Below, piece by piece: positions 1 to 14,951 of a stretch of 64,000 nt of DNA. The stretch is taken from contig NADL03000471.1 in assembly GCA_002205965.3 (NCBI GenBank), forward strand, positions 310,001-374,000. The letters run 5' to 3'. Position 1 is the first letter of the stretch; every line of letters begins with the position of its first letter. Both the position numbers and the translations under genes were made by a program. The DNA comes from Kappaphycus alvarezii. Its lineage: Eukaryota > Rhodophyta > Florideophyceae > Gigartinales > Solieriaceae. Below the pieces are notes generated by a model. The model did not search any database. It had not been told where the DNA came from and worked only from the letters and a program-made list of their open reading frames with translations.

Positions 1-2589
1 TACTATGAATGTATGAATGTTGATAAAGCAGCCTGTTGATTGCTGAAAAAAGAAATTTAATGACTTGGACGAAAACTTTGCCAAGATATTGGAATTATGA
101 GATTGAATAAACTTATGTGGCAGTCGTGTTTTACAGAAATCTAATATTAGAAAGATATAAGAGCTTAAAAGTGATTTCATCACATTTTAATATCGCATTT
201 ATATTCTAATTTATTTCATTATCGAGTGGGAATACAATATTTTTGGTTCAATTTTGTAAACAGTCATCCTTTTTTTATTTATCTCAACATTATTCATTAG
301 AACGGGATTCCAATCACTCTATAGTTATAGAAGAATCATGCTTAGGGAATTGAGGCTCTGATTATTTATGAATATTTAGTGTATTGTACAATGGTCACTG
401 TGAGTGCCGAAAACATTGGGCCCGAAATGATGCTAGTCTAGGTTCTTTACAGAAGACAGTGTATCATGCCGAATCTGCGCATAATTTTTGAGAGAGAATG
501 AAATATTTTTTAGTGAAGGAGAAAGAGAAAATCGAAAACGGTGCAAAATGAGTTAGGCGGCGTGCTTTTCTGCATAGATAAACGCCAATTAAATCGTTTT
601 ATAGGGAGGTTACTAGGTGTAAAGAGGCAGAAGAAGGTCTTCGAGGAGAGATAGATTCGAAGGTTTGGTTCAAATGTTCGCGAACATGTTAAGATATGGA
701 ACTTATTCGAGAAGATGACAGAACAGGAGTAAATGTGGTAATGAGATTATTTGGTCTCATTGAAATTTTCTATGGGGGCGACTGCAAGATTTCAAACGCC
801 ACAGAATCTAATTGAATCAAGTAATCATTATGCAGAGGCTGAAGTCTGATCATAAAAATCAAATTTAGCCCAAGACCTCTTCTTCGCACTTATTATACAA
901 TGTATAGATCATCTCGGCTCGTGTAAATAATAAATGCCTCGCAATATGTAGTAGTATTAGTAGTACCCTCTCGGACTGCTGTGCTGCCGAAAAATACCTC
1001 CCCTGGTAAACTCCGCACCATCTCCACCAATACCTACGAAGAAAAATAGTACAACCTCGACACATCTACCGTCTACAACAGCAGTTGCGCAGTTCTTTTC
1101 GGGCACAAAACACACAGGAACGGTCCAAAATAGCTCTCTTCACAACCACTTCACATATATACCATTCCAGGTCTGCTATTGCAAACTACCTATCGCTCTA
1201 TCTCCTTTACTGAACAGGAAACCATGTTCTCCAAAACATCTATTTGTACGCAATATCAACATTTTCGAGCACTACGCAAATCCCTTACAAGGCTTTTCAA
1301 ACTCGGGCTTAAATGCTACCGCTACAGTGAGGAGGGAAGTGCACGTAATGGGTTTTTTGAATCTTTGCATAATGGGTTTACATTGTGCAAACATTCAAAC
1401 TCCCTGACTTCGTGTAGACTTTGATTTGAGCCCTAACCTTCTTGAATTCGTTATAAAAAGAGCTTAGGTCGTATATGAATGAGAGTTGTATTGCAATTGG
1501 GAGTAATACCGTACTGCCACCGAGAGATCTAATTTTATCCATCTTTCCTCGATCTGATTTTTTTACATGGAAGCCCATTGTAAAGAGCAGGTATAGTGAG
1601 GGAAATATTAAAGAATGTCAAGTGGAATTGATCTCTGCACTGTATCAACACCTCAAACGCCCAAGGGCTTGTTGCCCGCACCGGTTGGCCCGCAACAAGG
1701 ACATGCTATTTTCATATTTGAAGACCACAAAATGGCCCAAATGTCAACCTAAGTCGTCTCTAACTTCGATTTTAACTATTTTGATGAAAACTAAGTTAAA
1801 AACCACACCTTAATAAGTAGTATAGACATAACTGACTACTATTTCTATCTAAATGGTCATTGGGGCCCAAGAATAAACGGCCACCCCAGTTTTGGCTCTG
1901 AAAATGACTTCTAAAACTCGCTTCTGTATTTGTCTGCCAGAGAAAGCTTTGGTGATCCCCAATATTATCTTCTAGGGTTCTACCTGTTTCACTTTCTGGC
2001 CTTCCTTTTACTGCATATTCATTTTTCGTCTGTTATATCTACTCACCCTTGGAGCCTCCTACCCTGGAGCCGACACATAAACATAAACTTCAAGATTGCC
2101 GACGGTGAAAACAAAATATTTTCCAAAGTAGAAACTCAGCACTGCTGACCCACTCTTTTCTACACTCTTATCTAGTTTACGCCCCTGGTGGAATTTGTTC
2201 TCTTGATCTGATTGTTCACTAGGGTTCTGCGAATCACGGTCTAGCCTTACAGCCTGGACGAAAAGTGAATAGTCCAGGTGCCCAGGTAATACCTCCCGAT
2301 CTTCCGCTATAGCTTCCTCTCTAGCTTCCTCTCACCACCAGAGGGCTTTCCCACTGTACACAGGATGCTTACACAGAAAAAATGACAGTGAACCTTTCGT
2401 GAGTCTCGATATGTGTGTTAGTTTGCTCATTGTCTGAAGGGATTCATAAGCCAGAAGTCATTAATTGCGCATCGCCAAATGCACGAAATCTATGAGTGGT
2501 CGCATTGTCGCCACTCATGGCCCAAAGCCTTGTGAGGGCTTGAAGATTGCACAGTAGCTTCCATATTGCAATTTTTTACTTATTAAATG

Positions 2590-4280
2590 AAGTATGTCTT
2601 TACGGACTGCGAACGAAGGAATCATTCGAGGAACCAATCGAGGGAGATAAGGAGAAAAGAAAGTCTACCTATATCCTGCTAAGAAGGGAATAATTATTCC
2701 ACAATCAAAAGTAGAAGAAATGGCAGAGTGTGTACAGCAGGCCACGTCTGAGATTAATATTTTTGAAGAGATTGATCTCGTCGAAAGAGAAAGAGAGGAT
2801 GCAAGAATTGCACATCTACCTTCTGTCTAGGTTTCTTTACCGCTTCCAAAACTCAAATCGGAAGCTGAGACTCCGTTGTTCCCTGTCTACAGAGAAATAA
2901 AGTACTTTTGGAGTGTTGATAAACCAATTTGACCTGTATGAGTTTACAATAGGCCGCACTGATGTCGAGGATAGGATTCTGTCCATTTTCGAATCAATAC
3001 CAACAGAAAGTCGAGCTAAGCTTCCGTTTATCAATTAATTAACCGCCAATGAATTTTTCAAATTTTTATAGATAGAAAAGTCAAACGTATTCTTCTCGAA
3101 AAGTAGTCGAAAGAAGAAGAGAAGCGATGGAAGGAATGAAAAGTAAAAAACATAGCGGTGATCCTTCAAGTTCTGGAGGAATTGATTAACGATGATGGAA
3201 TTAATGCTACCAGGATAGGTAATTTTGACGAACGTGAATCATGCTCAAATTATCACAGATGATAATTTTAAACAAAGCCACAGATGAAGAGGGGTAAAGA
3301 CTATGCTGGAAATGCCTTGGAGTTGTTGAAATATCAATCATGTTAAAATCTTACCCGTTGTTCTTACAGCTGGACATAATCGATAAAGGATTATTTCCAG
3401 GCTTGTTCCGTGAAGCATCATGTCGCGAAACTATTCGAAATCAACAATATCAAAATATCAATGTGTATTTTGCCCCATAGTTATTAAACTCGACTATATT
3501 AAACGAGGCGCAAGTGAAGAGAAATTATTCTATTTCAAAGAGAATAAATAAGGAATTTATACCGTAAGTTTTACCCAAACCAGACGCTTGCAGAAGTCAT
3601 TTATTTTTCCTGTACTGAAGTCGTTAGGGGCATTATGATTAATAAGTATGAGTTGTTTATAATGACTCAAGTTTTAATCGGCCATTAAATGTTAGTATAG
3701 TTCAATACATTATTGGGTATATACGGCAGGGAGCTCAGTCCATGGTAGGCATTGAAAGTAGCAATCTGTGAGATGTTTTTCAGTATTTGAAAAACTTACG
3801 GGAGCGCGTGAGATATCTTTCAAAGGAGCACTATCATAATCGCGTTTGCTGAGGATGGAGTAAATCCATAGAATCCAAGAGAATTTAATTCTCTCTAACT
3901 TTGCTCCGAAGAGGCTGATAAATAAAACATATTTACCGCACTGTAATTTGTTGAAGCTTTAAATGATAAGTGAAGTTTGTATCTACATTAGAGAGACATT
4001 CAGCCAAATGTTTGAGGAAAGGATTCGTGGATACAAGCTTAGGACTGGTTTAACTTATGACTCTGTGCTAAAGCTTGTTTAGCATCATGGAATGAAAACA
4101 TCTGGTAAAGTACGGGAGCTAATTTCTGGCAGTGCATGTTGAAATGAAATCTGAATTATAGAATATAGAGAGGGCAGTCACTGTGCTTTATTGGTGTGCA
4201 ACGCTATCCACTGTCAAAACCTATTCATTAATTACTGCTGACACATACTCTTCCTGTAATTTTGGGATGCCGCGTGGGTT
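2590..4280 (+). pseudogene. Coding-like but heavily interrupted stretch, unidentified
   Basis: On the plus strand several short open runs read like protein although stops interrupt them. Examples are a run around 2,900-3,040 containing TIGRTDVEDRILSIFES, one near 3,680-3,830 containing VQYIIGYIRQGAQSMVG, and one from about 4,009 beginning MFEERIRGYKLRTG. I cannot assign them to a family. They may be pieces of a decayed transposon or of a lost gene. The call is weak and rests only on the protein-like look of the translations. Confidence 0.2.
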
Positions 4281-7200
4281 AAAGAATAAAGGCAGAACGG
4301 TCACCGAATTTTATTTGTTTGTACCGCCAGTCGTTGCTAAAAATTAACTCAATAGTGCCTGTTGACGGCTACCATGTACTCTAGGGAAAGTGGTCAAAAT
4401 ATTCAAAATATCTATATTTTATTTATTTCGAGATCTGTTCCCACCCAGCCGGAGATTATTAGCGGGCCTAGTGATTCCGCAGAGAAATGACCAGCACCTA
4501 CTGCGTTGCTCTGCAAAAGGTGGGGTAGTCAATGGAGTGAAATAGCGGGCCCCAATTTATTCGATTGGTGCCAGTGCGGGAAGTGAGCCTCACCTCAATC
4601 CTATACTTACTTGCAACATAATGTACCACAGCTGAAAAATCTTAAACAAGCTTCGGATTGTATTCGTTCGTAGATTTTTTTCTCGACATGCAGCATATTT
4701 AATTCAAATTTGGATTTGAGCCTGATAAAAAGTGAATACAAAACAAGATTACATAATTATAGACGCAATAAAACGCGTTGACATGTGCAAAGAAGATAAA
4801 AGAGACTACTGAAACGTGTAGTACCCATAATACAGGTGGAATGAAACAAAATTTCAGCTTCTTTAATCAAGAAGCTGTACAAATGTCTACCGGATCAATT
4901 TATGAACCGAGTAATTTTTCATGGGAGAAAGACCAAGTATCAGAGGTCCTTTGTGTATCAATAAAATTGTGGCTTGTGCTTTGCTCTTATTTTTTGTACG
5001 CTCGCAAATATTTGTCCTATTCCTTTCTTTTCTGAACTAGGTCACGTAAGTAAGACGAATCCACAAAAAAAAGTGTTCAGAGGATTTGGTTCGATGCTGA
5101 ACTACTTTAAATGCAGTATATGAATAGATAAGGCATGTACGGTATGTGTCCAAAGAATTCACACTCTGCTTTTGGTCTTAATTTTTTCGGGGACAATAAA
5201 AAAGGCTCTAGGATTGGCCTACTACAATTCATTTATTTTTGGGATTTTTTTATGAATAAGCGAAAACCATTTATGAATAAGGGAAAACCAAATGTATTGA
5301 AAATAAATTGTGAATGGAAAGTGCCACCGGGTGTTATACTCCTCTAATATACTGTCTTCTGAACTGTACTCTCTATGTGGTGTACCTTCCGTACTTAACA
5401 TTCAAAAATAGTCTTTCATGGTCAATAAAAACATAACTGCCCTCTTCAGAACGGCATTCTACTAAGCCTGCCATAAAAATGGCGAGGAGAGCCAAGGCTC
5501 ATTTGGAATTTAACCCATGTGTAAGATACCGAACAGCCGCCTGTTCATTGATTACGGCAGAGTATTCTGATAGGATCAGACGAAAAAGTATTTCTACGTA
5601 GTTCGTGGTGTATTCAAGAATGGGAACGGTAGAAATGAAATGCATGGCACATGGGTTTACGAGGAGCTTGCAAACAAACAGATTTTCGATTTTCGATTTT
5701 TTGTCACAAATTTGAGTGGTTATGGCCTGGAAAATGTGAAAAATGGCCAAGAAGATGACGCTAAGCAGCATTTGACTCGTCCGATCAAGCGTCAATCCCC
5801 GCATGATGAGAGGTTTGATGCGGTTTGATATTTGGGCGTGGGATGCAGCAGCTGCGGGACCAGTAGTCGAGAGCAAGACGGATTATTCTCAAAAGAGTCT
5901 GGATTGAGGAGTGACGCATCGATGCATAGAGATTAAATTCAATTGGAAAGGTTTAAGTACATAAACTTTGGTTTCGCGGGAGAATCCATTACTTCTTGAG
6001 GGGTGGGGGCAGCGACTAAGAGGATATTTGAAAGTGATTCTGTAATGAGAAGGCGAGTATCTAAGAGAAGTAATATCGTGTAGTCGAACGCATCGAATTA
6101 TAACGTTAAGTTGAGTGAGCGGGTGAATTTCAAGTTTATTTTACCGACATCTGGGCTCATTGCTCATAAGTTCCACATTTTCAAGATTAAAAATCCGCTT
6201 CGTTGATCTATATAAGTGAGATAAATATTCTCTGCGCTCCCAGGATTTTTGCAGGCTCCATCTTTTACGCCAAAATATCACCAGATACTTCCAGTACCAA
6301 GTCATTACCACCTCCATCCCCACAGATGCACCAGTCTTCCAATTTCTCTACACTAACACTAAGACTTTCACATTTTTTCAAAATTCACCTCTTTTTCACC
6401 CCTACGGTTACTGTTCTAGCCTTCTTGGCTCCCATAATCTCTTTGAGAACAAAATGTGGCCATCACCGCAGCATTGATATACTCTCTTTAAGAACGACAC
6501 TTGGCCATTACCACCGCACGGATAAAACATTTAAGGGTTCTGCTCATCACCCTGACCTCCATCTTCCCCCGTCTCGTCCTCATACTTTCGCTCAAATTCG
6601 CTTTAGTCCGCATTATACAACGAAAAAATGCCTTTGCCTCTGACATAGATCGCCACTCTGTGCATACTATGTTTTGCAATGGTGATGCTAGTTATAAGTC
6701 AAACCATTGGACTCTTTTGGTTTGGTCCCCACCGTTACATGTGATATACGGAGGCTGCAGCTTGTTATGTCCCATTATGAGGGAGTGGTATGTTAAAACT
6801 ACCAATCGTATATATATGTTGTATAATTTCACTCCGATGGAACTCTCTGTGGCCTTCTAACTCTCTTCAGAATGAAACTTTACTGGTGTAAAGTGGGGAA
6901 CACGGGAGGCTCATTAACTGTAACAGATAGTCTGGCTACGTAAAGCGCTCAAGAGAACCTATTTGTTCGACTAGAAAATAATATTGAATTAAATATTTCT
7001 ATTAAAGGGTGCTAATACACAAAATTAAAATTTTGAGTTACAATTTTAAGGAGTTACAAAACTTAATTTCTAAGGAGGAAAACCCCTTTTTAAATAGCTT
7101 ATGCATGATCTACTCCATTTAAGGACTTTTAAGGCGTTTAATAAATGAAAATGAAATCGGATCTGGTGATACAATATGAAGCCGTTTTTCTCTACTTTAT

Positions 7201-10200
7201 CGTTCTACCACTTCTTGAAATTGAATTAATCAAATATAGGAAACCACAGAAAAGAGCGACTAAATTTGCGGTAGTGATTGGCGACGTGCAGCTTATATAA
7301 TGCATATAGTTTTGCCTATCCCGCTCTTCGTTTGAGGTTCTCTATAAATGTCCAACTTCTAAAGAAATTCCGGTGATGTTAATTTTTTAAGGTTAGTAAA
7401 CGAAGCGTCTTCTAGGAAAAAGTGAGCATCTCAATTTAATTTCATACATTCTGTCAAAATACACGGATAGATACAATTTCAAGCAAAAGTACTAATCAAC
7501 TACTCTATTTAATACCTGAAAATCTACCCCAACTTTTACCACCGTATGACAACTAACATTAAGAATTTGTGGGCATATTTCAGCTTAGAACACTAGAAAG
7601 AAAGCAATGCTGCAAATTTAAAGCAATTGATTAAACTTCAAATTTCATCCTGAATAATTTCTAAAATGCTCTTGGCGGAACAAAAGACTAATTTCTATTT
7701 TTTCCATGTTTAGTGTCAAAATATCAGGGGCATACGAAAATGACATATTAAATCTATTCTATTTGCTTAAAACTGCACCTTAAAATTCAGACTCAAGTAT
7801 GAAAAAGATTCTAAAACTCTCTCATTCTCTTATTCATACTACTCGGATGTTTTAATAAATATTTTTTAAGGATCATTTCCAAGAAACGCTAAAAAGGTTT
7901 ATTGTGAGGAGAATTCAAAGTAACAATCAATCAATCAATTCGGACTTAATATAAGTTTAGATCATTAAGTGTACTAATGTTCAATTATCGAGATAATTGA
8001 ACCTGATCAACTTATAAAGAACGTAAAATGTGCCTGAAAATTGTATCTCGGTAATAATTCAGAGAATGTTGCGTTCTAATTCAATTATTAATTCCCAACT
8101 AACTGAAACCGTCAATTCGTAAAACTTCTGTTCTAAGTTTCGGGTTCGCATGAAACGATCCACTCACATGTATGGAAAATGAATGTGAGATATATCGATG
8201 CAAAATTAGATGAAGTACTCTAGCGAAATAACACACCTTCATATTTCCGTCTCCATTCAAAACTCTAAATTTCCAACTATGTCCAATTTCAAACTTCCCC
8301 ACTTCTCTGAAAACTTGAACCTTCTTTTTTCATTATCTCAGTAACTTTAGTCTCCAATTGTATATCTACGGGTCACTTGAGATTTACATATTACAATGTG
8401 TTTCCCTAAATTCTATTTTTGTTTACTACAGACTGCATTAGTTCCCAATCCTCTAGTAATCGGATAAAAAATGGAGGGATATAATTTCCGATAGAATGGA
8501 ATCATAATACTACGTTTACATCATACCATTCGACTTTGATTGAAAATAATTTCTTCGTCATGTACGTACTCATTTATTCAGGAAATCTTGCTGGAATCAC
8601 AAAATCTGCGCTGGGTAAGTTCTGAAAGTGATACGAAGCTAGTTTTTTACTTATAGATAGAGTCATCCATCAGTTATTGAATTAGAATAAGAGGAAAACT
8701 AGGGATTGAAGTTGAATGTAATACTGTGACCATTCGATATATTTTGAACCTAGTTTTCACCGGAATGCTCTGGGCACCAAAGTATGTCAATACTTGTGAC
8801 CTTTCCACGAACGCTCACAAAACTGTTAGCGATCAGCATAGCTACCGCCTCCAAGTAAAAAGATGCTTCAAATGATATCTGTACATGCATAATTGATGCA
8901 CACAGTACGATTAAGAAAAGGTTTAAAGCTAACTAAATCATTTCGAAATAATCTTTAGAGTACAAATAATGGGATTTAAATCCATTCAAAAGTTTAATCT
9001 TCATATAGAAGTATTTCTATCGAATTTTTGATGTTAAGAAATTATTGCAGCAAGTCAGGGAAGCAGATAACTAAACATATGATGAAAAAAGAAAATTAAA
9101 AACATCGGAAAGCAAGGAATATTGATGAAACGTTAAGATGGAAATATGATAAAATAGTGATGTAAAAATTCGGAAAATGTTAAAAGAGAAAAGCTTGAGA
9201 TGAAATGATGAAAACGTAACATTAGGGACCGAAGCAGGGAAGGAACAAATGTATATAAATTTTTCTGTAATCTAAAACTATGTGTACAAGAAAAAAAATC
9301 AAAAGGCGAGAAAAAAGCGAAATATTGATATGAAAGGGGTGAAGAGCGAAGGACAAATTATTTCGAGTAATTTTCGGCGAATACTAGTACAATCTTGAGA
9401 AGACAGACAAAGAAATTAAGAATCATTTATATATATAATCGTATAACTATTTAGAATTATTTGTGAAGTCAAAAACTGAGATAAAAGTAAAGCAGTCAAT
9501 TATCAAATTGAGCATGAAAAAATTAGTTTGATACAGTCAAACCAGAGAAAGAAGTGCTTTTTTCATATACTGGTAGCACAATATACATTTCAGTGCTATC
9601 TTCATACATGAAATTACTAATAGGAGCCATTAATCAAATCTTTATTTTTTATAGTGATCAAAACACATAATCGACACTCATTTTTTGCTAGCTATTGCAA
9701 TTTTTGTGTTAGTTCATCTCCATTTTAGAACTAACAAGCCCATATTTTCTTTTAAAATACTATTTTTTCATATTCTATGCTGTACTTCGTGTACTATTTA
9801 TAATAATTGATATTATTCTTAAGATATAATAGAAAAAAATGAAGCAAGAAAAGAAAACATTTGTCGTAAAAGTAGATTTTGGAGCTTCCTATAGACTGTA
9901 ACACAGAAAAAGAAAAGTTTAATCAAGTCATAAATATGAATACGGAACTACCAAATGAAACTTTGAGTATGAGAATAATTTATTTCGGAAATTTTACGGC
10001 AAAAAAAATGACCCAGTGGGCAACTGTAATTGCTGGTTTCTGTTCGCGTAATTGATATTTTCTTAAATATATCATTAATTAAAGCATTCTTACCCTAAGC
10101 ATACTCCAAAGCCCTTTTTTTCAAAGAGTTGGCTTACCTTCCGTAATAAAGTTTTTTGTTGTTCCAGATATCACATAGAGGACAAAGAGCTTTAAGAAAA

Positions 10201-12701
10201 AGTAAGAACTAGGTACGCAGTCTTCGAAAAATGATAATTTTCTCTTTAAAAGAGTTATTAAATGTTTTTAAATCATCACCGCGTTAAATTGAAGAAATAT
10301 GAAATATATTAATGTACTATGAAGAGCTTTTTGTGCTCTCAGGATGAAAACATGATACTTTTTTTGAGCTATCGCGTTATCTATTTTCATAGTAAATTTC
10401 CTCTTGGCCTTATATCGTTTCTCAGTTTAGATGTTGTACTTTGAGACATTCGGTAGTCAAGCTCTATTTTCGTAGAAATCAATTACATATTCTCGAAAAT
10501 GCTTTGAAGTGGAATACATTTAAAATGGTTTGTTGTTCACAAAAGCGTCATAATTACTATCAAAGGCCTTCAAAAAGCCATATTACAACTTACAACATAT
10601 TTGATTATGAAAATGTTGTGAAGCAAATTGCAAATATAAATCTTCAATTTGCTAATAACATTTTAAAACTGCAAATATTAATCTTGACAATAGAGGAAAA
10701 AATACGAGCGGTGTACATTTAAGACAAAGTGTTTTCATGATTTTGACATCATTTACAACATAGAGAAAAATGCTTGCTATAAAATCCTCAGTGCGGATTT
10801 GACCTTCTTGAAATCTAAGTTGCTCCCCAAGTGGATCAGCTTTAGGATTTTATGATGCAGCGGAACAGATATAGTGTACGTGCAACTTTTTCGATTGCGT
10901 TATTAGCCGAATTTAAAATAGATTATCAAGGCTTAGGTATTAGTATTTGGAAACATTAACGTAGAAAAATAAGAGTAGTCGCTATTACTATTATTGAGAG
11001 GACATTTGTTCAACATATTCGCGACAAAAGTTTTGAAAATTTGCCTAACAGAAATCCATTAATTTTCAAGAATTTCAGATTGAAGTTGATAATATGCATC
11101 CCAATCAGATCGTATGCAGGGGGAGATGTGGGGTGGTTTCATATTTGAAATAAATGGTCGGTTGTGGCCCGGAATATCCTACAGACCGTATGAAGTATTT
11201 GTAAGGAAATTTTCGCCGATTTTTCAGATGTTATTGTGAACGGGTGCTTTTTAATTACTCTTAATCGATTAGGTGTAAAATTTAGGTGTAAGTAAAATAT
11301 AAAAATAATTGACAAATTCTTCGGCTTTCAGGTGTTTTTAATTATTTCGTTAAGCGATTAATCCAGGTAGTCATTTAATAGAAACTGTTGAATTTCAGCA
11401 TAAAGACGTTTATTATGAAATTTTAAACATTATAAAATTTACAGATGCACGGAGAGCATCATAAATATTGATTTTTCATTGTTCAGATCTTACTTTGTCT
11501 CGAATCAATTCCATAGAAGATATCCAAATATGTGGCTTACATTCTTCTCTAAAGTATCATGGATCCTCAAAATATAACTACTTGATGACAACATATATCT
11601 AATTGATGGAATAGAAAAAATTTCCTAGACATCAAAAAATAGTATCCACAATGTTCTATTCATCTGACTTAGCTAAAAAGTTAGTATTCTCTATCATATT
11701 TTAGACATTTCATGTTTTGAGATTAGTAGAGATTGTATTTCATTTACGCACAGCCCATTTAATGTTGCCATATGTTTCTTGCTTTCCGTTGACAGCACGT
11801 GGTACGACATTCACTTCCAGTGGTATGTATTTCTTTAAGAGTGACAGATATTTCTTTAAAAATATCGTTCCATCCCGTTTCGTGATAATCTGAAAGAAAA
11901 CATTTTTTGACTGTAGAACCGCCCAAACAGAAAGTATTCATGAATTTTGTTCAGCCATGATTCCCTTTTTATAAAACAGTAAACCAAAGAAGGGCATTTT
12001 GAATAGTATCATCCTGATTTTGAAAACATTTGCTACACATTCTAGCGCCTAGATTATGTTTATTGAGAAAAATAACTACAAAAAAAGAAATCTGAAAAAT
12101 AAAGAATGGGTTGCATTAGGAGAAATAAAATTTTAAAAAATAACTTTTGAAACGAATTTATTCATGAAATAAATTGAAAATAATTTTTGCGCAAATAAAT
12201 GGGTATTTACTCAAGAGAATTATCAGTAAATATACATTAGCAAAAAATATTGATCATGGACGGCAGAATTAATCATGGTATTCTCTCCACACACGGGAAG
12301 AACACTTATACTTTTTGGACTCATGGACAGATTTCAACCACAAAGACCTCAAAATCTTGCAATGCACCTGTAAGATAGTTCTAGTTTTGCAGAGGCGTAC
12401 AGAAGAAGGCTCAAAGAATAATGGTGGTATATTTGTAAAGAAATTACACGAGCCATAGTAAGGGTCCTTGGTGAGGTTTGAAGAAAAAGAATCAAGGGCG
12501 AAAGAAGCTGAGAAGAGAAAAAGCCATTTTTACTCATTTTTTTCATGATTTTCCAAATTCGCTACATATGGAGTCCGAAATAGAAATCAATGGAAATAAA
12601 TACATTAATAAGTATTTAGTATCTTTTAATGCATTTATTTCCATAGACTGTCTGCTGTTCCATTACCAGGTGCATAGTGCTGAAACCTACGTAATTTTAG
12701 A

Positions 12702-12959
12702 TTGGATAAAACATTAATAGTTCGAACGCAATCATTTGAAAAAAACCGACGGCCTCTTTTCACAATAAATGTATCTGCTGAGTACGTAAACTCTACAGTT
12801 TTGGATTACTTTCATCTCAAATTCATCTCTATGAGTGCCTGTATTTCACATCAACTTCAGCAAACACATTTATACGTTCTAGATTTGAAGAATTCTTTTA
12901 TACAATTCGCTCTGAATCGCGAAGAAAGTAATAAATGGATATTGATTCAATTGGCATAG
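12702..12959 (+). pseudogene. Possible reverse-transcriptase fragment
   Basis: An 85-codon open run contains YVLDLKNSFIQFALNREES. This resembles reverse-transcriptase motif A of LTR elements, where an Asp follows a hydrophobic stretch and is followed by a small or aromatic residue and Gln. The downstream YxDD block and the rest of the domain are not seen before stops appear. It could be a relic of an LTR or DIRS-type element, or a chance match. Confidence 0.2.
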
Positions 12960-14915
12960 ACCTCATAATTTGAGAAGCATGCACTTTCAAAATCCTTGCT
13001 ACCGATAATGAAAACAGTATTTGCGATTTTTGGGTAGTTGTTGTAAAAACACAATATTTCACACGTCACCATTTTTATGCAAACTCTTTTGCGAAAAGTG
13101 TTATTTTTGGGCAAAATTGTTCCCAAATTTCTAAACTACCGCCTTTTTTTTGCTAAATATCTCTTCAGTTAATGATTTAACACATATGAGGACAAGTAAA
13201 AAGCATATTAAACATCTTGCTTCTTAAAATAAACTGATACAGACTTACTAAGGGAGAATTTTGAGAATGACCGCGTGCCATAAAGCTCGATGGAGCTCTC
13301 GGAGCTTGCGACTGGAAGAATATTATAAAATAGTAATCTCTGGCTGATGCCCGATTAAAGTTAATGTCCCTTTAGGTCCCAATGGTGAGTGATTAGTCCA
13401 TCACAGAATGTACATATATTCACCAATTTAGACATATTTTGGGTTCAAATTGAAAGCCATTGGGTGCCAGCACAGCAACAGCATAGAATATTATAAAAAA
13501 TTATTATCGAAAATCATTACGAAACGGAATACGTGGACAAATACTGAAAGGATGAAGAAACTTTACTTCATTGAGTATCTATCGTGTACACTGCAGGACT
13601 GACTATGCAGCTAAGAACTAACCGGATGTTCCACGTCAGGCACGTGCAGTGGGGCTCGCGATAGAATCGCCATTGCAACAGAAGACCACAGTGTGCAACT
13701 TATGCGCTGATAAATACGTCTGCAGATCACTCCTGTGGTTGTGTTGAATACCAGAATTTAGAATACTAATTCTTTAACGTCTTTAAATTGGAAAACTAAT
13801 TTTTCTTCCTAACCAATAGCCTGGTAGATTATTATGTCAGTGTTCTACGGGTTTCGGCTTGTTAAAAGTTAGCTAGCAGTAATATTGGAATTCATTTCAT
13901 AAATACGACAGGGAAACGGACAATGCAAACATTTTCACATATCAAGCATTCGGTGGACCTGCTTGATCAACCAATCTGCTGTTCGAATTATTTGATTCAA
14001 ACCCATCAAAGTTGCCTTAGCTGCCAGAAGTCACAGGTTGGGAAATGTGGTGAGCTGACTCCTGTGATGTAAATTGATGATATCATAAGATATATTGTAA
14101 ATAGTATTCTTCCTGACAAAAGTGAAGCAATTTACAAATAAATAGTTTCTTATGGACTAGCGTTTGTTGAATAAATAGCATTACATATCTAGCTCCCGCC
14201 GTGTTGTGATTGAAGCATTCCCACTTCCGTATAGAGCTCTCGTATTTGTAGCTGAGGTTCCAGTCGCATTGGGGCATGAGTTTAAATGCATTGAAAAGTG
14301 TCTTAAATGAGGGAAATTGGCTGATACATAATATTTACCGTGTAATGCACACGATTTATTTGGCTTCGAGCCAGCCATTTAGGCACATGAGTCACATTAC
14401 CCATTATCTTGAACCTGTCTAGCATACACCGGGGGATAGCCGAACCGCACTTTTCAAAAATTAAAGAACCAAATCAATTCATCACTTGGTCCTTTGTTTG
14501 ATTTGGTGGAATACTATTACTAGGTTTTAATCGGCTTCTGTGGGACATTTTCGTTTGAAGTTCGTGAACAATCTCGGTCAAAATGGTATCATCCACCAAA
14601 AAGGCAATTAAGAAAAGAGAAAAGGGACTTTTCATTCGTAAATTTTAAGGGGTGATCAAGTCATGAGCCCCTCCTCAAGGTCACGTGGGATTTGTGCGAG
14701 GTCCGGTTAATGCAGTTGGCCCGTGGATGTCTATAGCGATAAGCAGAACATCAATAATCTCGGCACGACACGATATCGCATAGTGTTCTCTTCTCCGCCG
14801 TTTGGCCCTGGTCAATGCTAAGAGACCTCCATCGAGCTAGCTACGATATGGCGCGGAGTGAGGGCTGACAATCAAAACAAGTCCCTATGCGGTGGGGCGC
14901 GAATAAAGGGTCGGT

Positions 14916-14951
14916 GATGAAGCGATTCAAAACGATGAAGCGATTCAAAAC
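14916..14951. repeat. 18-bp direct tandem duplication
   Basis: GATGAAGCGATTCAAAAC occurs twice back to back, perfectly, about 320 bases upstream of the XPF start. Its role is unknown; it may be a simple slippage duplication in the XPF upstream region. Confidence 0.85.
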
